Source: Akkermansiaceae bacterium (GTDB taxonomy: Bacteria; Verrucomicrobiota; Verrucomicrobiia; Verrucomicrobiales; Akkermansiaceae). From it: a stretch of 64,000 nt of DNA. The position numbers and the translations under genes are program-made. The notes under the pieces are model-generated. The model was not told the DNA's origin. It did no database searches and was given only the letters and a program-made list of their open reading frames with translations. The stretch spans positions 1 through 64,000 of the forward strand of contig JACKPZ010000015.1 in NCBI GenBank assembly GCA_024233135.1. The letters run 5' to 3'. Shown piece after piece: positions 52,708 to 61,396 of the stretch (position 1 is the stretch's first letter; each line of letters begins with the position of its first letter).

Positions 52708-53727
52708 ATGAAGCACCTCGTTCCTCCCGCCGTCGCCGTGATCGGATTGCTCGTTTCCTGCGACAAACACGAGACGTCCCGCGAACCCGCGCCGGATCTT
52801 CCGACCGCGAAGATCGGGATCTATCAGGTGGAGTCGCGCCCGCACCGGATCAGCGAGCAGATCGTCGGGACCGTGCATGCGAAACGCCGCGCCACCGTCG
52901 AGGCGAAGGTGAGCGGGCGCGTCGGGCGATATCTCGTCGCCACCGGACAAGTGGTGAAATCCGGTGACCTCATTGCCGAGATCGACGTCAGCGAGATCGC
53001 GGCGAAAGTCGAGGCCGCGCAGGCCACCCTCGATCAGGCGCGGCGCGATCTCGACCGCTACAGCCGCCTTTTCGAGACCCGCGCCGTCACCCGGCAGGAT
53101 CTGGAAAACGTCGAGTCCCGCGAGCGTGTCGCCCGCGCCGGGCTCGCGGAGGCGGAGTCGATGCTCGCATACGCCCGCGTGACCGCGCCCTTCGACGGCG
53201 TTGTCACACGCAAGCTCGCGGAGGTCGGCGACCTTGCGATGCCCGGCAAACCGCTGGCCGACATCGAAGCGCCGGACGAACTGAGGTTCGAAGCGGATCT
53301 CCCCGAGTCGATGTTGGAAAAGGTCGCGGTTGGCGATGAGCTGACGGTTTCGTTTCCGAAGACCGCGGCGCTCGGCGCGAAGATCTCCGAAGTCGCGCCG
53401 GTCGCCGACCCCGCTTCGCGCACCTTCCGCATCAAGCTCGATCTGCCGGCCGGCAGGGGATTGCGCACCGGTATGTTCGGCCGCGTCACCGTGCCCGTCG
53501 CCGAGTCGGACGCGCTGGTCGTTCCGCGGACGGCCGTGTTGCAGCGCGGGCAGATGGAATGTGTTTTCGTCACCGGCGACGGCCGCGCGTGGCTGCGCCT
53601 CGTCAAAACCGGACAGCCGCTGGGCGAGGGCGTCGAGATCCTCTCCGGACTGGATGCCGGGGAAACGATCGTCGCCGCCCCTGATGAACGGATGATCGAC
53701 GGCCAGCCGGTGGAGGTGACGCGATGA
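52708..53727 (+). CDS. RND efflux periplasmic adaptor (membrane fusion), lipoprotein
   Basis: 339 residues. [21 protein letters not shown] is a lipoprotein signal with the lipid Cys18. Barrel-sandwich halves ([20 protein letters not shown] and [16 protein letters not shown]), a coiled-coil ([20 protein letters not shown]) and a beta-barrel follow. It links the TolC channel with the inner-membrane pump. Its stop overlaps the RND start by ATGA. Confidence 0.92.
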   Translation: MKHLVPPAVAVIGLLVSCDKHETSREPAPDLPTAKIGIYQVESRPHRISEQIVGTVHAKRRATVEAKVSGRVGRYLVATGQVVKSGDLIAEIDVSEIAAKVEAAQATLDQARRDLDRYSRLFETRAVTRQDLENVESRERVARAGLAEAESMLAYARVTAPFDGVVTRKLAEVGDLAMPGKPLADIEAPDELRFEADLPESMLEKVAVGDELTVSFPKTAALGAKISEVAPVADPASRTFRIKLDLPAGRGLRTGMFGRVTVPVAESDALVVPRTAVLQRGQMECVFVTGDGRAWLRLVKTGQPLGEGVEILSGLDAGETIVAAPDERMIDGQPVEVTR

Positions 53728-56700
53728 ATGAAAAAGGACATCCCGGACCCGGCATCGCGGGGCGCGTCGCCGCGGCGTTCATCGATTCGAAGCTTACGCC
53801 GCTCGTCGTCGTCGCATCGATTTTGTTAGGTGTCGCCGCCGTGTTTCTCCTGCCGCGCGAGGAGGAGCCGCAGATCAAGGTGCCGATGATCGACGTCATG
53901 GTCGCCATGCCCGGCTCGAACGCCAAGGAGGTCGAGGAACGCGTGACCCGCCCGATGGAACGACTCATCTGGGAAATCCCCGGCGTGGAGTATGTCTACT
54001 CGACCTCGCGTGACAGCGAGTCGCTCGTCATCGTCCGCTTCAAGGTGGGCGAGGACCCCGACGTCAGCCTCGGCAAGCTGACCGAGAAGCTGCGCTCGTA
54101 TTTCGACCGGATCCCGATGGGCGCGAGCATGCCGCTGGTCAAGCCGCGCTCGATCGACGACGTGCCGATCCTCGCGCTCACGTTCCACAGCGACCGCTAC
54201 GACCACCTCACGCTCCGGCGCGTCGCCGCGCAGGTGGAGGAGGAGGTGAAAGCCGTGAACCTCGTCGCCGGGACCCAGCTCATCGGCGGCTCGCACCGCC
54301 AGATCCGCGTGCTGGTCGATCCGGTGAAGCTCGCCGCCCGCCGCCTCACGCTGGCCGACCTCGCGCCGATGCTCCAGCAGTCGAACCGCCAGTTCCGCGC
54401 CGGCGGGCTGACCACCGACGGCACCGAGGTGCTCATCGAAACCGGTGCCTTTCTCACGAACATCGAGGATGTCGGCAACGTTGTCGCCGGCGTGTTCGAC
54501 GGCCGCCCGGTCTATCTTCGCGAAATCGCCGAGATCCGTGACGATGGCGAGGAGCCATCGCAATACGTGATGCATGGCGCCGGCCCTGCCGGAGGTGGCG
54601 CCGGTCCGATGGAGCCCGCCGTCACGCTCACCGTTGCCAAACGCCCGGGCGCCAACGCCATTTCCGTGGCCACCGAGGTTCTCGAAAAAGTCGATTCGCT
54701 GAAGGGCCGGATCATTCCGCGCGACATCGACGTTTCCATCACCCGCCACTACGGCGAGACGGCGGCGGAGAAATCCAACGAGCTTCTCCTGCACATGGGC
54801 ATCGCGGTCGTCAGCGTCGCCATCCTCATCTGGCTTTCCCTCGGCTGGCGCGAGTCGGGCATCGTCGGCATCGCCATCCCCGCCACGCTCGCGCTCACGC
54901 TGCTGGTTTTTTATCTGCACGGGTTCACGCTCAACCGCATCACGCTCTTCGCTCTGATCTTCTCGATCGGCATCCTCGTCGATGACGCGATCGTCGTGGT
55001 CGAAAACATCGTCCGCCATTTCCACCTGCCGGAAAGCAAGGGCCGGCCCTGGTCGAAGATCGCTGTCGAGGCTGTCGGAGAGGTCGGCAACCCGACCATC
55101 CTCGCCACCTTCGCGGTGATCGCCGCGGTGCTGCCGATGGCTTTCGTCGGCGGGCTGATGGGTCCCTACATGCGGCCGATCCCGATCGGCGCCAGTGCCG
55201 CGATGTTCTGGTCGCTTCTCATCGCCTTCATCGTCACGCCGTGGGCTTCGATCCGCATCCTGAAGATCGGGAAAAAGTATTCGCAACTCACCGCGCCCGG
55301 CACGCCCGCGGATGCCGCCGCGCATTCCGCGCATGACCACCCGGAGGATGTGTTCACGCGCCTCTACCGTCATGTGATGGGCCCGCTCATCCACCATGTC
55401 GTCTGGCGCTGGGTGTTCCTCATCGCGATCACCGTGCTGCTCCTCGCGGCGATGGCCACCGTGGGTGTCGGCTGGGTGAAGGTGAAAATGCTGCCCTTCG
55501 ACAACAAGAGCGAGTTCCAGGTGATCCTCAACATGCCCGAGGGCAGCCCGCTTGAGGAAACCGCGCGCGTCGCCCGGGAAATGGCCCGCGTGATCCGCGA
55601 GGAACCCGAAGTCGCCGACTGCCAGCTCTATGCCGGCACCGCGAGCCCGTTCAACTTCAACGGTCTCGTCCGCCACTACTTCATGCGCAGCGGCCCGCAC
55701 GTCGCGGACATCCAGGTGAATCTCGCCGGCAAACACGACCGCGACGCGCAGAGCCACGACATCGCGAAACGCGTGCGGCCCGCCCTCGCGGAAATCGCCG
55801 GGCGTTACGGAGCCCGGGTCGCCGTCGCCGAGGTGCCACCCGGCCCTCCCGTGCTCCAGACGCTCGTGGCGGAAATCTACGGTCCCTCCGATGAAGCCCG
55901 CTTGAAGCTCGCCGGCGAGGTGAAGCGCATCTTCCACGAGACACCCGGCGTCGTGGATGTCGATTGGTATGTCGAGGCCGACCAGCGGAAGGACCGCTTC
56001 GTGATCGACAAGGAAAAGGCGGCACTCCACGGCATCAACGCGGCGGAACTCTCGAGGACCCTCAAGATCGCGGTCGATGGCGAGGACGTCGATCTTCTCC
56101 ACGAACCCGACGAAAAGGAGGATGTTCCGATCCGTCTCGAGATCCCGCGTTCCGCGAAAACCCACCCGCAGGAACTCCTCGCGCTCCGCGTCGGCAGGGA
56201 CTCCGTGCCGCTCGGCGAACTCGCGCACATCGAGGAGGTCGGCGTCGAGAAGAGCCGCTATCGGAAAAACCTGGTGCCCGTCACCTATGTCATCGGCGAC
56301 GTCGCCGGAGTCGTCGAAAGCCCGGTCTACGCCATCTTCGAAATGAACCGCAGGCTGCGCGAACTCGACACCCGCGAGTTCGGCGGCAGCGGCGCGGAGT
56401 TGAGGATCCACAACGCGAAGCAACCATTCACCACCCACGACCCCGCCATCAAGTGGGACGGCGAGTGGCACATCACCATCGAGGTGTTCCGCGATCTCGG
56501 GGCCGCCTTCGCCGCCTGCCTCGTGCTCATCTACGTGCTGATGGTCGGCTGGTTCCGCAGCTTCATCACCCCGCTCATCGTGATGGTGGCCATTCCATTC
56601 TCGCTCGTCGGCATCCTGCCCGCGCACGGCGCTCTCGGAGCGTTCTTCACCGCCACCTCGATGATCGGGTTCATGGCCGGCGGCGGCATCGTGGTCCGCA

Positions 56701-56990
56701 ATTCGATCATCCTCGTCGATTTCATCGAACAACGGATCCGGGAGGGCATGCCCATCGACGAGGCCGTCATCGATGCCGGCGCCGTTCGGTTCCGGCCGAT
56801 GCTCCTCACCGCCCTCGCCGTGGTGGTCGGCGCCGCCGTCATCCTCGCGGATCCGATTTTCCAAGGCCTCGCCATCGCTCTCATGGCCGGAGAGATCGCC
56901 AGTCTTTTCATCAGCCGCATGGCGGTTCCCGTGCTCTACTACATGGCGAACAAACGCCTCCACCTATCCCCGAACCCATCGAAGTCATGA
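53724..56990 (+). CDS. RND efflux transporter permease (HAE1/AcrB-like)
   Basis: 1,088 residues. Two six-helix halves and porter domains are evident: [20 protein letters not shown] at the N-terminus, the proton-relay helix [19 protein letters not shown], and a second-half helix with [19 protein letters not shown]. The pair of Asp residues in TM4 is conserved. Family members pump drugs, metals or lipids by proton antiport. It is coupled to the adaptor (ATGA) and to the DUF2892 gene downstream (ATGA). The substrate is unknown; its position between sulfur operons raises the possibility of a sulfur-related or metal substrate. Confidence 0.92.
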   Translation: MNEKGHPGPGIAGRVAAAFIDSKLTPLVVVASILLGVAAVFLLPREEEPQIKVPMIDVMVAMPGSNAKEVEERVTRPMERLIWEIPGVEYVYSTSRDSESLVIVRFKVGEDPDVSLGKLTEKLRSYFDRIPMGASMPLVKPRSIDDVPILALTFHSDRYDHLTLRRVAAQVEEEVKAVNLVAGTQLIGGSHRQIRVLVDPVKLAARRLTLADLAPMLQQSNRQFRAGGLTTDGTEVLIETGAFLTNIEDVGNVVAGVFDGRPVYLREIAEIRDDGEEPSQYVMHGAGPAGGGAGPMEPAVTLTVAKRPGANAISVATEVLEKVDSLKGRIIPRDIDVSITRHYGETAAEKSNELLLHMGIAVVSVAILIWLSLGWRESGIVGIAIPATLALTLLVFYLHGFTLNRITLFALIFSIGILVDDAIVVVENIVRHFHLPESKGRPWSKIAVEAVGEVGNPTILATFAVIAAVLPMAFVGGLMGPYMRPIPIGASAAMFWSLLIAFIVTPWASIRILKIGKKYSQLTAPGTPADAAAHSAHDHPEDVFTRLYRHVMGPLIHHVVWRWVFLIAITVLLLAAMATVGVGWVKVKMLPFDNKSEFQVILNMPEGSPLEETARVAREMARVIREEPEVADCQLYAGTASPFNFNGLVRHYFMRSGPHVADIQVNLAGKHDRDAQSHDIAKRVRPALAEIAGRYGARVAVAEVPPGPPVLQTLVAEIYGPSDEARLKLAGEVKRIFHETPGVVDVDWYVEADQRKDRFVIDKEKAALHGINAAELSRTLKIAVDGEDVDLLHEPDEKEDVPIRLEIPRSAKTHPQELLALRVGRDSVPLGELAHIEEVGVEKSRYRKNLVPVTYVIGDVAGVVESPVYAIFEMNRRLRELDTREFGGSGAELRIHNAKQPFTTHDPAIKWDGEWHITIEVFRDLGAAFAACLVLIYVLMVGWFRSFITPLIVMVAIPFSLVGILPAHGALGAFFTATSMIGFMAGGGIVVRNSIILVDFIEQRIREGMPIDEAVIDAGAVRFRPMLLTALAVVVGAAVILADPIFQGLAIALMAGEIASLFISRMAVPVLYYMANKRLHLSPNPSKS

Positions 56991-57208
56991 AACGCAACAT
57001 CGGAACCATCGACCGCGTCCTGCGCATCCTCGCCGGCATCGCCCTCATCGCCTGGGGCATCCACCAGCAGAACTGGATCGGCGCCGTCGGCTTGCTGCCG
57101 CTGCTCACCGCCCTCGTCGGATTCTGCCCGGCCTATTGCCCGCTCGGCATCAACACCGCCGGCAAACGCGGCGGGGGCTGCGGCTGCGGTCACGACCACT
57201 GTGAATGA
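56987..57208 (+). CDS. DUF2892 small membrane protein with Cys/His tail
   Basis: 73 residues; its ATG overlaps the RND stop (ATGA). A hydrophobic pair ([19 protein letters not shown] and [16 protein letters not shown]) is followed by CPAYCPLG, the DUF2892/YgaP-type membrane signature. A Gly-rich tail with CGCGHDHCE follows, a metal- or sulfur-binding-like cluster. YgaP-type domains are commonly linked to rhodanese and sulfur transfer. Its translational coupling to the pump suggests an accessory role in the same transport process. Confidence 0.8.
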   Translation: MKRNIGTIDRVLRILAGIALIAWGIHQQNWIGAVGLLPLLTALVGFCPAYCPLGINTAGKRGGGCGCGHDHCE

Positions 57209-57216
57209 ACAGCGGC

Positions 57217-58314
57217 TCAGCGCCCGCCGACGATGGCCGCCCGGCCGTCGCCGTCGAGGTCGCCCCGCGGCCGGACGATCCGGAAGCGGTCGCCCGCGTC
57301 CTCGATGTCGTAGAGTTTCGCCCGCGTCGTGGGTTTTCCGAACGGACGGTGGACCACCAGCATCTTTCCGCCATCGAAGGTGTCGAAGATCATGCCGTGG
57401 CCGCTGTCTCCGTCCACCAGCGGGTCGAGCTGTTCCCACGGCCCTTCGAGTTTCCCGCTCGTCGAGCGCGCCTGGGTTTCCACATAACTTCCGTTCCGAT
57501 AACTCGACCACAGCATCACCAGAGACCCGTCGCGGGTCCGGTAGAGTTCGCATCCGTCGGTCACGTAGCTGAGTTGCCTCGTGTCGGGTCGCAGCGAGGA
57601 ATTCAACCACGGCGCGTCCGATCCCTTGAAAAGGTGGATGGGAGGGCCCTTCGTGTCCGACAGGTCGTCCTTCAGACGGATCGCCTCGACGGTCCCGTCG
57701 ATCTTCTGGATCCACTCGTGGCAATACACCATCCAAGGTTCTCCCCCGGCGTCGATGTGGAGCGTTCCGTCCAAGGTCATGAAATCCCTGGGCGGGTGAG
57801 GACCGTCGGGTTTCAGCAGTTCAAATGGTCCTTCCGGTGAGTCGGCCACAGCGACGACCGTTCCACGCAGGTGGTTCTTCCGCCAGACGTCCGGCGGTTC
57901 GGACAGAACCGCATCCTGGTTGTGAAGTGTCACGAAGAGGTAATACCGATCCTTGTGGCGATGCACCTCGGGAGCCCACGCACCGTGTGTCGGTTCCGCC
58001 CAGATCCCATCCGGTATCTCGAAAACCGAGATCGGTCCGGTCCAATGTTTCAGATCCTTGCTTCGGTAGGACTTCACCCCGCTGCGGCGGGTCCGGGGAT
58101 CGCGGCTGCTCGTGTAGAAGTGGTAGGTTCTGCTTTCCGGATCGGGCAGGATCCACGGATCGTGAATCCGGATGTCTTCGAGCAGCAGCGGTTCCTGCCC
58201 TTCACCGTCCGCTTCCCGGGCTTCCCCCTTGAGGAAGGAACTTCCCGCGAGCATGGCGCAGAGAACCCACGGGGCGGGGGCGGACATCGGGAACCTCATC
58301 CATTTCAAGCGCAT
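57217..58314 (-). CDS. GH43-family glycosidase, exported
   Basis: About 365 residues; starts at 58320, 58314 or 58299 all give an export signal (MRLKWMRFPMSAPAPWVLCA for the one used). A five-bladed propeller with the GH43 catalytic set: IHDPWILPD (base Asp), TLDGTLHID (Asp) and YCHEWIQ (acid Glu), plus THGAWAPEVHRH. Members cleave alpha-arabinosides or beta-xylosides. Its C-terminus ends in a short DGDGRAAIVG motif. It stands alone among sulfur genes and converges with the RND operon 8 nt away. Confidence 0.85.
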   Translation of the reverse strand: MRLKWMRFPMSAPAPWVLCAMLAGSSFLKGEAREADGEGQEPLLLEDIRIHDPWILPDPESRTYHFYTSSRDPRTRRSGVKSYRSKDLKHWTGPISVFEIPDGIWAEPTHGAWAPEVHRHKDRYYLFVTLHNQDAVLSEPPDVWRKNHLRGTVVAVADSPEGPFELLKPDGPHPPRDFMTLDGTLHIDAGGEPWMVYCHEWIQKIDGTVEAIRLKDDLSDTKGPPIHLFKGSDAPWLNSSLRPDTRQLSYVTDGCELYRTRDGSLVMLWSSYRNGSYVETQARSTSGKLEGPWEQLDPLVDGDSGHGMIFDTFDGGKMLVVHRPFGKPTTRAKLYDIEDAGDRFRIVRPRGDLDGDGRAAIVGGR

Positions 58315-58382
58315 TGACATGGCGCGAAACCATGCCGATCTCGCGTGGAGCCGCAATGTCAATCGACAACGGCGCGTGTTTG

Positions 58383-58727
58383 TCAGAAGTGCAGCGGTTC
58401 CCTCTCAAGAGCGAGATCGCGATTCAATTTGTCGCAAACGAGACGGCAGAGTTCGAGAACCGCCGGGTCCGGAATGGAACATAGCACGCAGGTGCCGCGT
58501 TTCTCGCGGTGGATCACGCCCGCTTCCGACAACACATGAAGTTGCTTCGAAATGTTCGCCTGGCTGGTGCCGATCGCCGCCACCATCTCGCCCACCTTGC
58601 GCGGACCGGCTTTCAACTCCTGGAGGATCGCAAGCCGGGTCGGCTCGGCGAACGACTTGAACAGGGCCGCCACCCGTTCGAGCTGGTTGTCCGCGAGGCA
58701 GCCGTATTCCCGATCTGCATCTTTCAT
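58383..58727 (-). CDS. ArsR/SmtB-family transcriptional repressor
   Basis: 114 residues; winged helix-turn-helix with PTRLAILQELKAGPRKVGEM and SQANISKQLHVLSEAGVIHR. Cysteines at 10, 80, 83, 94 and 98, the last four within a C-terminal dimer-helix region (TCVLC, LCRLVC), could bind a metal or sense sulfur. No neighbour is co-directional except GH43 downstream. It is divergent from the second ArsR and the SQR operon, 188 nt apart. Confidence 0.9.
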   Translation of the reverse strand: MKDADREYGCLADNQLERVAALFKSFAEPTRLAILQELKAGPRKVGEMVAAIGTSQANISKQLHVLSEAGVIHREKRGTCVLCSIPDPAVLELCRLVCDKLNRDLALEREPLHF

Positions 58728-58736
58728 CGCTGCGTA

Positions 58737-58764
58737 AGCATATTCCCATGAAAAGGTTGTGCAA
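58737..58764 (-). promoter_or_regulatory. Predicted sigma70-type promoter of the minus-strand ArsR
   Basis: On the minus strand TTGCAC (58759-58764), a 16-nt spacer and TATGCT (58737-58742) fit -35 and -10 boxes. The -10 lies only 9 nt before the ATG at 58727, so the transcript would be near leaderless. No palindrome overlaps it clearly. Confidence 0.4.
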
Positions 58765-58860
58765 GACGGAAATGAACGGAGCTCCGCCGCCTGCTAACAG
58801 AATGACCGCGCGCCTGCAAACCATGCGCAGGAAATCACGGGATGCGCATAGCCTCTGATA

Positions 58861-58889
58861 TTGAGTCCCGCGACGCGGCGTCCTAAGAT
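58861..58889 (+). promoter_or_regulatory. Predicted promoter of the ArsR-SQR operon
   Basis: TTGAGT (58861-58866), a 17-nt spacer and TAAGAT (58884-58889) fit a sigma70-type promoter on the plus strand. Transcription would begin close to 58896, the first base of the palindrome, placing the operator in the initial transcribed region. Confidence 0.5.
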
Positions 58890-58895
58890 TTCATC

Positions 58896-58915
58896 AATTC
58901 AATTCCTATTGAATT
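58896..58915. promoter_or_regulatory. Palindromic operator abutting the ArsR start codon
   Basis: AATTCAAT (58896-58903), a TCCT centre and ATTGAATT (58908-58915) form a perfect 8-bp inverted repeat in otherwise GC-rich DNA, ending directly at the ATG (58916). ArsR repressors bind AT-rich inverted repeats of this size over their own promoters, so this is the expected autoregulatory operator of the ArsR-SQR operon. Confidence 0.75.
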
Positions 58916-59254
58916 ATGAAAACCAGACCACCAGAAGAGGTCAGGGAGATGTTCCGGGCGAACGAGGCGATGTGCCGTGAGGTGGTCGCCATGCTGGAGC
59001 TGGTGTCCAACAAGGCGAGGCTGCGCATCGTCTGCATGTTGATGGAGGGGGACTACTGCGTGCAGGATATCGTGGACGTCGCGGGCGGAGGCAAGGCGAC
59101 GAACGTTTCCCAGCAGCTCCGCATGCTCCGCCTCGCCGGGGTGGTCGAGTCGCGCCGCAGCGGCAAGCAGATCTACTATCGACTGAAAGAGGGGCCGGTT
59201 CCCGAGCTCGTCCGATTCCTGAGAAAACAATACATGAACAAGGCATGCTCATGA
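58916..59254 (+). CDS. ArsR-family regulator, SqrR/BigR-like
   Basis: 112 residues; winged helix domain with NKARLRIVCMLMEGDYCVQDI and ATNVSQQLRMLRLAGVVESR. Cysteines at 20, 40, 48 and 111. A Cys on the DNA-recognition side and one near the C-terminus is the arrangement used by SqrR/BigR to sense persulfide by a tetrasulfide or disulfide link. It is the first gene of the SQR operon, coupled to it by ATGA at 59251-59254, so autorepressed induction by sulfide or polysulfide is the natural reading; the sensor pair itself is inferred. Confidence 0.85.
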   Translation: MKTRPPEEVREMFRANEAMCREVVAMLELVSNKARLRIVCMLMEGDYCVQDIVDVAGGGKATNVSQQLRMLRLAGVVESRRSGKQIYYRLKEGPVPELVRFLRKQYMNKACS

Positions 59255-60513
59255 AAAAAAACCTGTTGATTCTCGGTGCTGGAACCGCCGGCACCATGAT
59301 GGCGAACCATCTGCGGAAGAAGATGGATCTCAACCAGTGGTCCATCAAGATCGTGGACCAGGACCCCAAACACTATTATCAACCCGGCTTTCTCTTCATG
59401 CCCTTCGGTCTCTATTCGGACGAGGACGTGGTGAGACCGAAGCGGCGGCTCGTCGGCGGGAGGGTTGAATACATCGAAGCCGCGGTCGACCGGGTCGATC
59501 CCGATGCCGACCGGGTCCTGCTTCAGGACGGAAGCGTGCTGGACTACGACATCCTGATCGTAGCCACCGGCACGCGGCCCAACCCGGAGGAGACCGAGGG
59601 GATGACCGGCTCCGGCTGGCGGAAGGACGTGTTCGAGTTCTACACCTATGAGGGGGCCCGGGCGTTGCGCGAGCAGATGGCGAAATGGAAGGGCGGCAAG
59701 CTTGTCGTGCATATCTGCGAAATGCCGATCAAGTGCCCCGTCGCGCCGCTGGAGTTCACTTTTCTCGCGGATTGGTGGCTTGGCGAGCGCGGGCTGCGCC
59801 ATGTGACGGAAATCACCTATGTCACCCCTTTGTCGGGCGCGTTCACCAAGCCGACGGCCGCGAAGATCCTCGGCCATCTGCTCGATGAGAAGAAGATCCA
59901 CGTGGTCAACGACTTCAACATCGCCCGCGTCGACAACGAGAAGAAGGCCATCGTTTCCTGGGACGATCGCGAGGTTCCCTACGACATGCTGGTCACCGTC
60001 CCCGTCAACATGGGTGACCCGATGGTCGAGCGCTCGGGGTTCGGAGATGAGTTGAACTACGTGCCGACCGACAAGAACACCCTGCAATCGAAGGTGAAGG
60101 AGAACATCTTCGTGATCGGCGACGCCACCGACGCGCCGACGTCGAAAGCCGGATCCGTCGCCCACTTCGAGGCGGAGGTGCTGACGGAGAACATCCTCCG
60201 CCACATCAAGGGGGAGCCGCTGAAGCCCGATTTCGACGGCCATGCGAACTGCTTCATCGAGTCGGGCCACGGCAAGGGCTTCCTGCTCGATTTCAACTAC
60301 GACCTCGAGCCGGTTCCCGGCGCGTTCCCGGTGCCCGGTGTGGGGCCGTTCTCGCTGCTCGGCGAGTCGCAGATCAACCACCTCGGCAAGCTCGCGTTCA
60401 AGTGGATCTACTGGCACGTGCTGCTCAAGGCGCTGCCGATCCCGTTCATCGACCACCGGATGTCCTACCGCGGCAAGAAGATCCCGAAAGAGCTGATGAA
60501 AGCGAAAGTCTAA
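59251..60513 (+). CDS. sqr: Sulfide:quinone oxidoreductase
   Basis: 420 residues from the ATG overlapping the ArsR stop. The FAD-binding LLILGAGTAGTMMANHL, the YDILIVATGTRPNP block and GDATDAPTSKAGSVAHFEAE are flavoprotein hallmarks. Redox cysteines are Cys156 and Cys162 in CEMPIKCPVAP and Cys334 in GHANCFIESG. This Cys spacing and the GGSequence around it fit a non-type-I SQR group (type III-like). It oxidises sulfide to sulfane sulfur and feeds electrons to the membrane quinone; the C-terminal amphipathic region (FKWIYWHVLL) would contact the membrane. Confidence 0.93.
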   Translation: MKKNLLILGAGTAGTMMANHLRKKMDLNQWSIKIVDQDPKHYYQPGFLFMPFGLYSDEDVVRPKRRLVGGRVEYIEAAVDRVDPDADRVLLQDGSVLDYDILIVATGTRPNPEETEGMTGSGWRKDVFEFYTYEGARALREQMAKWKGGKLVVHICEMPIKCPVAPLEFTFLADWWLGERGLRHVTEITYVTPLSGAFTKPTAAKILGHLLDEKKIHVVNDFNIARVDNEKKAIVSWDDREVPYDMLVTVPVNMGDPMVERSGFGDELNYVPTDKNTLQSKVKENIFVIGDATDAPTSKAGSVAHFEAEVLTENILRHIKGEPLKPDFDGHANCFIESGHGKGFLLDFNYDLEPVPGAFPVPGVGPFSLLGESQINHLGKLAFKWIYWHVLLKALPIPFIDHRMSYRGKKIPKELMKAKV

Positions 60514-60533
60514 CCAAACCAGAACCCACGACC

Positions 60534-60848
60534 ATGCCACAGAAAACCATCAACGGAACCACCATCGACGTCAACGAGGAGGGATTCATGACCGACCACA
60601 GCCAATGGAACCGCGAGGTCGCGGCCGGGCTCGCGGCGGAAGAGGGGATCACTCTCGCCGGTGAACATTGGAAGGTGCTCGAATTCATCGCCGCCGATTA
60701 CGGCGAAAAGGGCGTCGTGCCCGGAATGCGCCGGATGAACAAGGTGGGCGGTATCGCCACCAAGGACCTCTACACGCTGTTTCCGGACGGACCGATCAAG
60801 AAGGCGGCGAAGATCGCCGGCTTCCCGAAACCCGCAAGTTGTGTCTAA
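60534..60848 (+). CDS. DsrC/TusE-like sulfur carrier protein
   Basis: 104 residues, MPQKTINGTTIDVNEEGFMT onward, 20 nt after sqr. The C-terminal arm ends FPKPASCV, keeping Cys103 that carries sulfur in DsrC/TusE. In true DsrC a second Cys occurs 11 residues earlier, in a KQACKIAG-type segment; here that position is Ala92 (KKAAKIAG). It is thus a single-Cys, TusE-like carrier rather than a DsrAB-partner DsrC. Next to SQR it can accept persulfide and hand it to the DsrE-like protein, though direction is inferred. Confidence 0.9.
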   Translation: MPQKTINGTTIDVNEEGFMTDHSQWNREVAAGLAAEEGITLAGEHWKVLEFIAADYGEKGVVPGMRRMNKVGGIATKDLYTLFPDGPIKKAAKIAGFPKPASCV

Positions 60849-60860
60849 CCCGCCACCGCC

Positions 60861-61358
60861 ATGTCAAACGACGACAAGATCAAGAAGGTGTCGATCATCG
60901 TCTCGAGAGGCTCGCTCGAGGGCATCTATCCGGGGCTGATCATGGCCAACGGAGCCCGCATGGAGGGGATCGAGGCGAATCTGTTCTTCACGTTTTTCGG
61001 CCTCTACGGAGTGCTCAGGAAATACATGAACGACCTCAAGGTCGCCACCGTCGGCAACCCGGCGATGCGGGTTCCGGATGCGAAGGGTTTTCCGCTGCCC
61101 ACCTGGATGGGGGCGATTCCCGGCATGTCCTCGTTCGCCACCGTGATGATGAAGAAGGAGATGGACAAACTCGACATCCCGCCGGTCGGCGAATTCATCG
61201 AGATGATCCACGACGCCGGTGGCAAGTTGTATGCATGCAAGGCGACCGTCGACATGTTCCACCTCTCCGAAGACGACTTCTGCCCGCAGATGGACGGGGT
61301 GCTGACCGTGGGTGACTTCTATGAAATCTCCGCCGGCGCCCAGATCATCTTCACCTGA
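60861..61358 (+). CDS. DsrE-family sulfur-relay protein
   Basis: 165 residues. KVSIIVSRGSLEGIYPGLIM opens a DsrE/DsrE2-like fold, and the active-site Cys126 sits in KLYACKATVDMF, with another in DDFCPQMDGV. DsrE proteins transfer sulfane sulfur between carrier proteins. It starts 12 nt after the DsrC-like gene, so the pair forms a persulfide relay behind SQR. No heme or other cofactor motif. Confidence 0.88.
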   Translation: MSNDDKIKKVSIIVSRGSLEGIYPGLIMANGARMEGIEANLFFTFFGLYGVLRKYMNDLKVATVGNPAMRVPDAKGFPLPTWMGAIPGMSSFATVMMKKEMDKLDIPPVGEFIEMIHDAGGKLYACKATVDMFHLSEDDFCPQMDGVLTVGDFYEISAGAQIIFT

Positions 61359-61396
61359 TTCGAATCCCGTTTTTCCACACCACAAACTAAACCCAT

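Noticed and set aside
53826..56963. A ~1,045-codon open frame antisense to the RND pump
   Set aside because: Asp/Glu/His-rich composition without family motifs is the shadow of a GC-rich gene on the opposite strand; the RND reading has helices and conserved motifs.
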